A stretch of DNA of 64,000 bases from Legionella santicrucis. Lineage in GTDB: Bacteria; Pseudomonadota; Gammaproteobacteria; Legionellales; Legionellaceae. Shown piece by piece: positions 56,561 to 64,000 of this stretch. The position numbers and the translations under genes are program-made. Position 1 is the stretch's first letter; every line of letters begins with the position of its first letter. The notes below the pieces were generated by a model. The model was not told the DNA's origin. It saw nothing but the letters and a program-made list of their open reading frames with translations, and searched no databases. Location: NCBI RefSeq assembly GCF_001468135.1, contig NZ_LNYU01000085.1, positions 306,104-370,103 of the forward strand. The letters are read 5' to 3'.

Positions 56561-56926
56561 CTTTAAATACCTCTAATCTCTTGCATCAAGAATATTCAAG
56601 ATGCTTCACCACTTTAGTTCCACGTCCTACCTATAATGCTCTTAATAGAGTAGCCTTCTTGGCTTCTCTGAATAGAAGAGAAATACTTTATGCTCTTCTT
56701 AGCAGACAATAACTGCTTGTTTTTTAATCATATCAAATTAAGTTTAGTTCACCTGGTGTGCTAATACAAATGGATCAAATTTTTAGATTAAGCCTATCGC
56801 TTCATTGCGTTTCTAAGTTAGAAAAGGCACAAGCGATAGTAAATAAGTGTTGTATTTTGGAGTGTATTAAAGGATTACTAAGAAAAAATTTCTTTTATAA
56901 CAATCTCATTTCTTTATGCTTTAACG
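56561..56926. other. Upstream region of peptide gene B
   Basis: 366 bases, no convincing gene. Contains GGTGAACTAAACTTAATTTGA (56733-56753, minus strand) and further short blocks shared with the region upstream of A, including a 'tctattc..agaa..cca..gaagg' stretch. Confidence 0.5.
56733..56753 (-). promoter_or_regulatory. 21-base motif shared upstream of peptide genes (copy B)
   Basis: Identical to 55083-55103; 173 bases upstream of the B reading frame. See copy A. Confidence 0.45.
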
Positions 56927-57343
56927 TTATAGCCGTAAAGTGAGTACATCACATGGGGCATGATTTACAGTAGCATGTGCTGTACTCCCTAAAAAAGTGT
57001 GGAGTGTAGAAGAATGACTACCTAGAATAATGAGTTGACAGTTTAGTTCTTTTACTTTATTAAAAATATGTTCTTTAACTGAACCTACTTCAACAAATTG
57101 TTGTTCACTGGGGATATTAAAATTTTCACCTATTAAAGCTAAAACAGTCTGTGCATCATCTTTAGCAGGATTTGCCAGTTCGGTAAATCCAAGACTTTGA
57201 GCAAGTTGAAAGCTAGCGGGTAACTCAATGACATGTAATAAAAAGAGCTTGGCATTAAATTGTTGTGCAATAGTGATTGCTTTTGCTGTGAGATGATTAT
57301 GTTCTTTAAGCAAATCCGTAGCAAATAAAATATTTTTATACAT
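56927..57343 (-). CDS. Universal stress protein (UspA family)
   Basis: 138 residues; one Usp domain. 'KNILFATDLLKEHNHLTAKA' at the start, and the nucleotide-binding 'LGSHSSTLHTFLGSTAHATV' (G-x2-G-x9-G-S/T type) near the end with 'APCDVLTLR'. Small cytoplasmic proteins induced by growth arrest or stress. ATP-binding versus non-binding subtype is uncertain because the G-x2-G part reads G-S-H-S. Confidence 0.88.
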   Translation of the reverse strand: MYKNILFATDLLKEHNHLTAKAITIAQQFNAKLFLLHVIELPASFQLAQSLGFTELANPAKDDAQTVLALIGENFNIPSEQQFVEVGSVKEHIFNKVKELNCQLIILGSHSSTLHTFLGSTAHATVNHAPCDVLTLRL

Positions 57344-57489
57344 GATAGCCTCACAAATGAACTGTTATTGTAAATTGTAGTTGATTCTACACTATAATTA
57401 CTTAATTTATTTCATAAATTGAAAAAATTGGCATGAAAAGAATTAATGCCTTATATAATCCTTATCGAAAACTCATGTAAGTTAGAGCT

Positions 57490-57900
57490 TTATATAAGCT
57501 TGGGATTAATTTCTTTTAAGGGGATTAACACAAAATCTCTAAGTTGGATGTATGGATGAGGAATAATAAGCTTTTTTGATTGAATAACTCGCTTTTCATA
57601 ATAAAGAATATCAATATCAATTATTCTTGGACCCCAGCGTTTTTTGCGAACGCGACCTTGCTTTTCCTCAATTTGTTGGCAGGCGCTAAGTAATTGTAGA
57701 GGCGATAAACGGGTGTTTATTTCAATGACTGCGTTACAGAAATTCTGTTGGCTTTTTAAGCCCCAGGCTTTACTCCAGTAAAATGATGAAATTTTAGTAA
57801 CCGCTGTTAGCCGTAATGTTCTAATGGATTGGATTGCTTTACAAAGTTGGCGTTCGGGACTCTTCTGATTCGAGCCCAAACCTAAGTAACAAATATTCAT
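57490..57900 (-). CDS. folK: HPPK, folate synthesis pyrophosphokinase
   Basis: 136 residues, short but in the family range. Transfers pyrophosphate from ATP to 6-hydroxymethyl-7,8-dihydropterin. 'YLGLGSNQKSPERQL' at the start, 'RWGPRIIDIDILYYEKRV' (the RWGPRxxDxD metal-binding signature) and 'LIIPHPYIQLRDFVLIPL' (HP...RxFVL). Its start overlaps the pcnB stop by 4 bases, as pcnB-folK in enteric bacteria. Confidence 0.95.
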   Translation of the reverse strand: MNICYLGLGSNQKSPERQLCKAIQSIRTLRLTAVTKISSFYWSKAWGLKSQQNFCNAVIEINTRLSPLQLLSACQQIEEKQGRVRKKRWGPRIIDIDILYYEKRVIQSKKLIIPHPYIQLRDFVLIPLKEINPKLI

Positions 57901-59234
57901 TGACCATCACTTGTTTTGGGTCTTCGACGTCGTTTTTTGCGTTTAGAAAAATCAGGTGTAATTTGAGCAACCATTTTTGTTTGTTCTGCTTCATCTACAT
58001 CCTGAAAAGTTGTCCACCATTGCGCTAACTCCATGGACTCATCACCAGCTAATGAACGTAGGGCCATAAAATCATAAGATGCCCTAAAACGTGGATGTTG
58101 CAGAAGATTAAATGCTCTACCACCTAATCTTTTTGCAAAACGGTATTGTAATAACCAGATTTCTCGAATAATTTGACTGTAACGCTTAGGAATAGAAATA
58201 ATTTTGTTTTGTTCTGAAATAACAAAAGACATGGCTTGTTCTATAGAGGGAAGTGGATCAATACCTGCACTTTGCAATTGTTTTGAATGTTCAACCATTG
58301 GAAACCATAAAAAAACCGCAAATAAAAATGCAGGAGTAACTGGTTTTTCTTCACGAATACGGGTATCCGTATTTTCAAGTGCAATTGCCAATAATGCATT
58401 TATTGGATAAGCGCTACCTAATAGTTTATGAGTTTGCGGAAATAAATGTTCAAACAAACCATATTGCATAAGTAATCTTTGTACTGTTTCCGCATTACCG
58501 CATTGGTATAATTTAGTCATTTCATCAAATAAACGAGAGCTGGATACATGGGTAATGAGATGACTAATTTCAGGAAAGGGGGCAGCTGTTTCTGAGGCCA
58601 ACTTAAAATTTAATTTGGCACTGAATCGAATGGCGCGCAGCATTCGTACAGGATCTTCTTGATAACGCTTAATTGGATCACCAATCATACGAATGAGTCT
58701 TTCTTCTACGTCTTTTACTCCACCCGTAAAGTCAATAATCGATGAATCGTTAATATTGTAATAAAGTGAATTAATGGTGAAATCTCGTCTCCAGGCATCT
58801 TCATCAAGAGAACCATAGGCATTATCGCGGACTAACATCCCACGCTCATTTGTTACTTGATTTTCATCAATAGCTACATGGCTTCTAAAGGTTGCTACTT
58901 CGATGATTTCACGATGAAAGAGTATATGAACTAATTTAAAGCGACGACCAATAATTCGCCCATTTCTAAAAAGACTTTTGACTTGATTCGGTGTCGCATT
59001 GGTTGCGACATCAAAGTCTTTTGGCGCTTTATGAAGTAATAAATCCCTAACACTACCCCCCACAATGTATGCTTGAAAACCAGCCCCTATTAAACGGTTG
59101 AGTACTTTAAGCGCATTGCTACTAATATCTGTTTTGGATATGTTATGTTTATTTCTAGGTATTATATAAGCAGAATCAACAGGTGCAACGTGAGCCCTGT
59201 TTCTCTTTAACAGCTTTTTGATGAACTTGATGAT
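57897..59234 (-). CDS. pcnB: Poly(A) polymerase PcnB with non-canonical start
   Basis: Adds 3' poly(A) to RNA and aids decay. Nucleotidyltransferase motif 'VGGSVRDLLLHKAPKDFDVA' with Asp residues in D-F-D, then 'DDAWRRDFTINSLYYNIND' and the RNA-binding 'PIKRYQEDPVRMLRAIRFSA'. The conserved N-terminal part ('HNISKTDISSNALKVLNRL', then 'GAGFQAYIVGG') extends upstream of the only GTG (59061-59063), to a stop at 59244-59246. No ATG, GTG or TTG occurs in that part. I place the start at ATC 59232-59234, 7 bases after GTGAGA; ATC 59229-59231 is also possible. E. coli pcnB is known to start at AUU. About 445 residues, overlaps folK. Confidence 0.85.
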   Translation of the reverse strand: MIKFIKKLLKRNRAHVAPVDSAYIIPRNKHNISKTDISSNALKVLNRLIGAGFQAYIVGGSVRDLLLHKAPKDFDVATNATPNQVKSLFRNGRIIGRRFKLVHILFHREIIEVATFRSHVAIDENQVTNERGMLVRDNAYGSLDEDAWRRDFTINSLYYNINDSSIIDFTGGVKDVEERLIRMIGDPIKRYQEDPVRMLRAIRFSAKLNFKLASETAAPFPEISHLITHVSSSRLFDEMTKLYQCGNAETVQRLLMQYGLFEHLFPQTHKLLGSAYPINALLAIALENTDTRIREEKPVTPAFLFAVFLWFPMVEHSKQLQSAGIDPLPSIEQAMSFVISEQNKIISIPKRYSQIIREIWLLQYRFAKRLGGRAFNLLQHPRFRASYDFMALRSLAGDESMELAQWWTTFQDVDEAEQTKMVAQITPDFSKRKKRRRRPKTSDGQ

Positions 59235-59369
59235 CTCAGTATCTCACAAAGATTGACGAAACATATTTATTATAACCAAGCAAATAAATAAAGGGAATCA
59301 TTTACCTTTATAAATCTTAGGCTAAGATTATATCATAAGCCTACCAATATTTTGATATCAGGGGATTTA

Positions 59370-60098
59370 ATGGATTTTCTAGGTATTATTACAAGTTTGA
59401 TTGTATTAATTATATTAGAAATTGTTTTAGGAATTGATAATTTGGTTGTTTTATCTATTTTATCAGAGAAACTTCCTGTTCATCAGCGAAAAAAAGCAAG
59501 GCGTTGGGGTTTAACATTTTCTTGGGTTACACGCCTCATGTTACTTGCTCTTGCAGTGCATATGATCAAATTAACCAAGCCCTTGTTCATAATAAATCAA
59601 TTTTCTTTTTCGTTGCGTGATTTATTTCTCCTGCTAGGTGGCGCATTTTTAATTTGGAAAGCAACAGATGAGATTCATAATGACTTTACAGAAGAGCAAT
59701 TAGAGTCTAAAAAAAATGTGCGTTCCTTTAAAGCAACATTTGGCATGGTTATCTTACAAATTGCAATAATGGATATTATATTTTCTTTAGATAGTGTACT
59801 CACTGCGGTGGGTTTAACGTCACGTTTTTGGGTAATGGCTGTTGCAATTACATGCGCTATTCTCATTATGATTTTTGCCAGTGAAATTGTGAGTGCTTTT
59901 ATTCAAAAGTATCCGACGCTTAAAATGCTTGCGCTGAGTTATTTAATTTTAATAGGAATGATACTCGTAGCAGATGGTTTTTCTTTTCATGTGCCTCGAG
60001 GATATGTATATTTCGCGATGGGATTCTCCTTAGCAGTTGAGTTTTTGAATTTATTAAAACACTCAAGTCAAAAAAATAAGATAGCTTCAGGAAAATAA
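59370..60098 (+). CDS. TerC-family integral membrane protein
   Basis: 242 residues from ATG 59370 after AGGGGAT. About seven membrane helices. The TerC signature 'LEIVLGIDNLVVLSIL' (GIDN) and 'ATFGMVILQIAIMDIIFSLD' with 'SVLTAVGLT' are present; these acidic residues lie inside the membrane and are thought to handle metal ions (manganese or others). hemJ follows 2 bases downstream, so one operon. Confidence 0.9.
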   Translation: MDFLGIITSLIVLIILEIVLGIDNLVVLSILSEKLPVHQRKKARRWGLTFSWVTRLMLLALAVHMIKLTKPLFIINQFSFSLRDLFLLLGGAFLIWKATDEIHNDFTEEQLESKKNVRSFKATFGMVILQIAIMDIIFSLDSVLTAVGLTSRFWVMAVAITCAILIMIFASEIVSAFIQKYPTLKMLALSYLILIGMILVADGFSFHVPRGYVYFAMGFSLAVEFLNLLKHSSQKNKIASGK

Positions 60099-60100
60099 GC

Positions 60101-60520
60101 ATGCTGTATATTAAAGCTTTTCATATTATTGCAATGGTTGCCTGGTTTTCAGGATTATTCTATTTACCTCGATTGTTTGTGTATCATGCTGATAGTCATG
60201 ATGCGATTAGTCTTAATCGCTTTAAAATCATGGAAAGAAGACTTTACTATGGGATTATCTGGCCAGCAGCTCTTCTAACCACCATATTGGGATTATGGCT
60301 TATCAGTTATAATCCTTGGTATTACCTAAAAGAAGGATGGATGCATGCTAAGTTGAGTTTAGTCGTACTTTTATGGATTTATCATTTGTCATGCGGTCAT
60401 TACCTCAAAGCATTTGCTCAAGATAAGAATCAAAAAAGCGTGCGCTTTTTTCGCATTTACAATGAAATACCGACATTATTATTGATAAGTATTGTTATTT
60501 TGGTTGTGGTTAAACCATAA
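60101..60520 (+). CDS. hemJ: Protoporphyrinogen oxidase HemJ
   Basis: 139 residues, four membrane helices. 'YIKAFHIIAMVAWFSGLFYL' and 'PRLFVYHADS' carry the conserved His of the HemJ family; 'GWMHAKLSLVVLLWIYHLSC' follows and 'RIYNEIPTLLLI' ends it. Oxidises protoporphyrinogen IX to protoporphyrin IX in the inner membrane for haem synthesis. hemL lies just downstream. Confidence 0.9.
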   Translation: MLYIKAFHIIAMVAWFSGLFYLPRLFVYHADSHDAISLNRFKIMERRLYYGIIWPAALLTTILGLWLISYNPWYYLKEGWMHAKLSLVVLLWIYHLSCGHYLKAFAQDKNQKSVRFFRIYNEIPTLLLISIVILVVVKP

Positions 60521-60609
60521 ATTCAGTACTTCACTGTCCAGAAGAATTCGTGAATGAGCCCATTTTTGAATAAGATTAAAAAAATGGGCATTTTACGACT
60601 TTTATCTTC

Positions 60610-60786
60610 TTATTCAATTTCAATCATTTCAAAGTCTTCTTTACCAGCACCACAATCTGGGCAAAACCAATTTTCAGGAACATCATCCCATCGTGTACCA
60701 GGATCTATGCCATCTTCTGGCCATCCTTCAGCTTCATCATAAATAAAACCACAAATGACACAAATGTATTTTTTATATTCTTGCAT
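60610..60786 (-). CDS. rubA: Rubredoxin
   Basis: 58 residues. Two Cys-x2-Cys loops coordinate one iron: '[20 protein letters not shown]' and '[16 protein letters not shown]'; '[14 protein letters not shown]' between is diagnostic. Small electron carrier in the cytoplasm. Lies on the minus strand between hemJ and hemL. The frame on the opposite strand (60554-60742) is a shadow. Confidence 0.95.
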   Translation of the reverse strand: MQEYKKYICVICGFIYDEAEGWPEDGIDPGTRWDDVPENWFCPDCGAGKEDFEMIEIE

Positions 60787-60908
60787 AATGACACTCAGTT
60801 AAAAGGGTGTAATTTATCTACTGTAAGCTTAGATGTAAAGCTAATCCGTTCATTTTGCAATTTTTCAGAATAGCTGTACTATACATAGCAAAGTTTATGG
60901 AGATTTTT

Positions 60909-62195
60909 ATGTCACATTCAATAGATTTGTTTCATCAAGCCCAGGCACTAATTCCCGGAGGTGTAAACTCACCTGTTCGTGCTTTTAAAGGTGTAGGAGG
61001 AGAACCTATTTTCTTTAAGCAGGGAAGAGGGGCATATCTTATTGATGTTGATGATCGTGATTATATTGACTACGTAGGATCTTGGGGACCATTAATACTT
61101 GGGCACTGTCATCATGCAGTCATTGAGGCAGTAAATAAAGTGCTTTATAGTGGAATGAGTTTTGGAGCACCTACTGAACTTGAAGTAGAGCTGGCTAAAA
61201 AAATTATTTCTTTAATTCCTTCAATTGAAAAAATACGCATGGTGAACTCAGGGACTGAGGCAACAATGACTGCTATTCGCTTAGCAAGAGGATTCACTAA
61301 GAAAAATAAATTTATTAAATTTAATGGTTGTTATCACGGACATAGTGATGGTTTGCTGGTAAAAGCAGGTTCTGGCCTGCTGACATTAGGCATTCCCTCA
61401 ACACCAGGAATCCCACAAAGTGTTACTGAGCATACCTTGACTGCGGACTTTAATAATCTAGAACAAGTTGTCCAATTATTCGAAAAATTTCCAGAAGATA
61501 TTGCTGCTGTAATTCTTGAACCAGTAGCTGGAAATATGGGATTTGTTTTACCCGAACCTGAATTTTTAAAGGGCTTACGTCAATTATGTGATCAGTATAA
61601 AACTCTATTAATATTTGATGAAGTTATGACTGGATTTAGAGTAGGGCTAACTGGTGCCCAAGGGATATTTAATATAACTCCTGATTTAACTACTTTAGGT
61701 AAAGTAATCGGAGGAGGGATGCCTGTAGGAGCTTTAGGCGGTAAGGCTGAAATTATGTCATTTTTAGCTCCGGAAGGCCCGGTCTATCAAGCAGGTACTC
61801 TTTCTGGTAATCCACTTGCTATGGCGGCTGGTCTTGCAACGTTATCAGAAGTTGAAAAGCCAGATTTTTTTGCTGAATTAAGTCATACAACACAAGCATT
61901 AACACGAGCTTTAGCCTCCGTTGCAGAGGCATTAAATATTCCATTTTTTACTGCATCACTAGGTGGTATGTTTGGTTTTTGTTTTACAGAAAAAACATAT
62001 ATTGCCAATTATGCAGACGTAGCAGCGTCAAATGAAGTCTTATTTAAAAAGTTTTACCACGGTATGTTGAAAAAAGGAGTGTATTTTGCGCCTTCAATGT
62101 ATGAGGCTGGATTTGTTTCGAGTGCACATGGAGAAAAGGAAATCCGTAAAACACAAATGGCGACTGAAGAGGTGCTAAGTCAACTAAAACAATAA
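60909..62195 (+). CDS. hemL: Glutamate-1-semialdehyde 2,1-aminomutase
   Basis: 428 residues from ATG 60909, GGAG 7 bases before. PLP enzyme forming 5-aminolevulinate for haem. '[19 protein letters not shown]' is the family start, '[20 protein letters not shown]' and '[12 protein letters not shown]' bind PLP, and '[20 protein letters not shown]' contains the PLP Lys. A haem cluster with hemJ. Confidence 0.96.
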   Translation: MSHSIDLFHQAQALIPGGVNSPVRAFKGVGGEPIFFKQGRGAYLIDVDDRDYIDYVGSWGPLILGHCHHAVIEAVNKVLYSGMSFGAPTELEVELAKKIISLIPSIEKIRMVNSGTEATMTAIRLARGFTKKNKFIKFNGCYHGHSDGLLVKAGSGLLTLGIPSTPGIPQSVTEHTLTADFNNLEQVVQLFEKFPEDIAAVILEPVAGNMGFVLPEPEFLKGLRQLCDQYKTLLIFDEVMTGFRVGLTGAQGIFNITPDLTTLGKVIGGGMPVGALGGKAEIMSFLAPEGPVYQAGTLSGNPLAMAAGLATLSEVEKPDFFAELSHTTQALTRALASVAEALNIPFFTASLGGMFGFCFTEKTYIANYADVAASNEVLFKKFYHGMLKKGVYFAPSMYEAGFVSSAHGEKEIRKTQMATEEVLSQLKQ

Positions 62196-62210
62196 TGATA
62201 TAGTTCATCG

Positions 62211-62259
62211 CTTAGGTGAGATTAAAAATATGAAACATGGATATGTCTTCTCATCTAAG
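62211..62259. terminator. Stem-loop after hemL
   Basis: CTTAGGTGAGA / TCTCATCTAAG (62211-62221, 62249-62259) with a G-T pair and a 27-base loop, 16 bases after the hemL stop. No U-run. Confidence 0.35.
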
Positions 62260-62412
62260 CTCAATGATGACATTATTTCGTCTTATCTGAGGATATGGAT
62301 TAAGCGCTAAACTAACTAGATAACAAGATTGCAAAATTTATTTTTAAAATACTAGACAGTAATTTTCCCACATGTCATATTCATAAATGTTCTTGAGTTA
62401 ACAAGGAAAGTC

Positions 62413-63942
62413 ATGACGTCAATAATGACAAATAAAACGGAGTTCCTAAAAGCAATGCCACAAGGGATTATCCCTTTATTTTTTATTCAGATAGTATCTA
62501 CTTTAAGTTTTAGTGTACTTTATTCAACATTGGTTTTGTTCATGATGGGGAAGCTTGGATTGCAAGCAAGCACTGCCAATAGCATCATGGGTGTTTTTAT
62601 TGCTTTTAACTACGGATTACATTTACTCGGTGGTTTTTGGGGTGGTCGCTTGTTATCTAATCGCGCTCTATTTTGCGCAGGAATGGTAGCGCAAATTATA
62701 GGTTGTGTTTTGTTATCATTTAGTGATTTAACATTCTTGTATTACGGTTTGGCTGCTTTTCTAACAGGTTCTGGCTTAAACGTTACTTGTTTGAACTGTA
62801 TGCTTACCCAGCGTTTTTCTCCCGAAGATACTCGCCGTGAAACAGCATTTCTTATGAATTATGCTGGGATGAATATCGGTTTTTTTGTTGGTTTTAGTTT
62901 AAGTGGTCTATTTCAGCTGACTCAAAATTATGAACGTCTTTTTTTGCTCAGCAGTTTAGGTAATTTAGTTGCCTTAATTATTTGTTTATATTGCTGGCAG
63001 CAATTATCAGATAGAGAAACATTGTTCTCAAAAAAAGATAAATATAGCCAAAAAAAATCCATTTTGTGGGGCATTTTTCTGATTTTATTACTTCCTTTCT
63101 TTTTAGGACAAATGTTGCAGTATGCAGACTGGGCCAAAAAATTAGTATTAATTACAGGTATTGTAATGTTAGGAGTCATACTCTATCTTGCAAGACAACA
63201 ACCTACTAAGGAAGCTAAGGATAAAATGATTGCTTTTGCTGTATTGATGATTGTCGGTACAATTTTTTGGATGCTCTATCAAATAGCGCCTATGGGGCTT
63301 ACTGTTTTTATTGATCATAATGTGCAGCGAGAGTATGCCGGTTGGGTTATTCCACCGCAATGGTTTCAAAACATTAATACAGTAGCTATTGTTATTGGTG
63401 GTCCATTATTGGGTTTATTGCTGCATAAGATGCGTAAAAATGGGGTGCAAATCAATATTCCCACTCAGTTCGCTTTAGCATTATTTTTTATCGGTATTGC
63501 CTTTGCTGTATTGCCCATAGGAATCGCTTATGCTAATTATGAGGGTTTGGTTAGCCCAAGTTGGATTGTTTTTAGTTATATTTTACAGAGTATTGGCGAA
63601 CTTTTAATTTCACCAATTGGTTATGCTATGATAGGCTATTTAGCTCCTACATCATTGCAAGGGGTAATGATGGGGATGTGGATGTTAAATTCAGGTGTTG
63701 GAGCAACTTTATCCAGCTATAGTTCAAACTTGATGATTGCTGGACAAAATAGTGTTTCGCCTGTACTAACGAATAGTGGTTACAGCCATGTATTTTTAAT
63801 GTTAGGGTTATTTGCTATTGGTTCTTCAATTGTGCTTTTTATTTTAATTCCAAAGTTACGGGAGTTACTTCAAGAAAAAAAGCCCGTTGAATTACAAGAA
63901 TCTAAAGCAATGACTACAAATCGAGTAGTTGTATGTGAGTAA
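62413..63942 (+). CDS. POT/PTR2-family peptide-proton symporter
   Basis: 509 residues; about 14 membrane helices (MFS core plus two extra). 'FNYGLHLLGGFWGGRLLSNR' and 'ETAFLMNYAGMNIGFFVGF' resemble PTR2 motifs, and 'YILQSIGELLISPIGYAMIG' is the late POT block (ExxISP). Takes up di- or tripeptides, which suits the amino-acid diet of Legionella. The N-terminal ExxERF motif of POTs is not seen, so substrate might differ. ATG 62413 follows AAGGAAAG. Confidence 0.82.
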   Translation: MTSIMTNKTEFLKAMPQGIIPLFFIQIVSTLSFSVLYSTLVLFMMGKLGLQASTANSIMGVFIAFNYGLHLLGGFWGGRLLSNRALFCAGMVAQIIGCVLLSFSDLTFLYYGLAAFLTGSGLNVTCLNCMLTQRFSPEDTRRETAFLMNYAGMNIGFFVGFSLSGLFQLTQNYERLFLLSSLGNLVALIICLYCWQQLSDRETLFSKKDKYSQKKSILWGIFLILLLPFFLGQMLQYADWAKKLVLITGIVMLGVILYLARQQPTKEAKDKMIAFAVLMIVGTIFWMLYQIAPMGLTVFIDHNVQREYAGWVIPPQWFQNINTVAIVIGGPLLGLLLHKMRKNGVQINIPTQFALALFFIGIAFAVLPIGIAYANYEGLVSPSWIVFSYILQSIGELLISPIGYAMIGYLAPTSLQGVMMGMWMLNSGVGATLSSYSSNLMIAGQNSVSPVLTNSGYSHVFLMLGLFAIGSSIVLFILIPKLRELLQEKKPVELQESKAMTTNRVVVCE

Positions 63943-63964
63943 TTTTTTTGTACCTATTAAAAAA

Positions 63965-63992
63965 GCAGAGCTTGATTGGTCCGGGGCTCTGC
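63965..63992 (+). terminator. Terminator after the peptide transporter
   Basis: GCAGAGC / GCTCTGC (63965-63971, 63986-63992) perfect 7-bp stem with 14-base loop, preceded by A-run and followed by CTATTTCA, 22 bases after the stop codon. Confidence 0.6.
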
Positions 63993-64000
63993 CTATTTCA

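Noticed and set aside
60554..60742. 62-codon plus-strand frame after hemJ
   Set aside because: It is the complement of the rubredoxin gene, which has clear iron-binding motifs.

Overview
The window is about 64 kb of an AT-rich gammaproteobacterial chromosome, most likely Legionella or a close Legionellales relative. Three things point there: an F-box/choline-kinase fusion of the LicA effector type, several lineage-type proteins resembling Dot/Icm effectors (J-domain-like membrane protein, coiled-coil proteins, Glu-rich C termini), and gammaproteobacterial gene order in housekeeping blocks (rlmN-pilW-rodZ-hisS-yfgM-bamB-der; ruvB-ybgC-tolQRAB; ygfZ/sdhE/ygfX). No rRNA, tRNA, CRISPR array, intact insertion sequence or prophage was seen. 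The assignment is inferred from gene content only.

Layout. 0-4.4 kb: MdfA-type efflux pump, LicA-like F-box kinase, PolB-like exonuclease, lytic-transglycosylase-like lipoprotein. 4.6-8.7 kb: adk, a thioredoxin, and glpD/glpK for glycerol. 8.7-12.6 kb: ygfZ, sdhE, ygfX-like, an ECF sigma factor, an N6-adenine methyltransferase and an L,D-transpeptidase. 12.9-18.6 kb: ruvB, ybgC, tolQRAB, then an S1/P1 nuclease where pal would be expected. 18.7-22.5 kb: accessory stretch with two large membrane/coiled-coil proteins and a small secreted protein bracketed by 44-bp inverted repeats. 22.5-25.7 kb: a three-gene pyruvate (or branched-chain) dehydrogenase operon read leftwards. 26-36 kb: pabB, a NUDIX hydrolase, fadD, minC, lpxH, miaE, ndk, rlmN and two unknown proteins. 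35.8-41.9 kb: type IV pilus, RodZ, HisS, outer-membrane assembly and Der GTPase genes.

42.1-56.6 kb is the accessory island of most interest. A stand-alone cyclic-nucleotide-binding protein overlaps a complete NHLM-type peptide export cassette: HlyD adaptor, C39-peptidase ABC exporter and a second ABC protein. Then come a fungal-FDC1-like UbiD decarboxylase and a UbiX/Pad1 flavin prenyltransferase on the minus strand, and on the plus strand a nitrile-hydratase-like (NHLP) leader peptide, a second UbiD, and two alpha/beta hydrolases. Two small paralogous genes at the right end share a strongly conserved leader ending in Gly-Gly-Ala, have unrelated C-terminal cores, and flank a papain-like Cys/His/Asp protein. 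I read this as a candidate peptide natural-product system in which prenyl-FMN decarboxylases may act on a peptide or on a small aromatic acid. That role is inference. The second paralogue has lost its ATG to ATA while its codons still show selection on the protein.

56.9-64 kb returns to core genes: a universal stress protein, folK, pcnB (which has no ATG/GTG/TTG for its conserved N terminus and probably starts at an AUC/AUU-type codon), a TerC family protein, hemJ, a 58-residue rubredoxin, hemL and a peptide transporter ending in a clear terminator.
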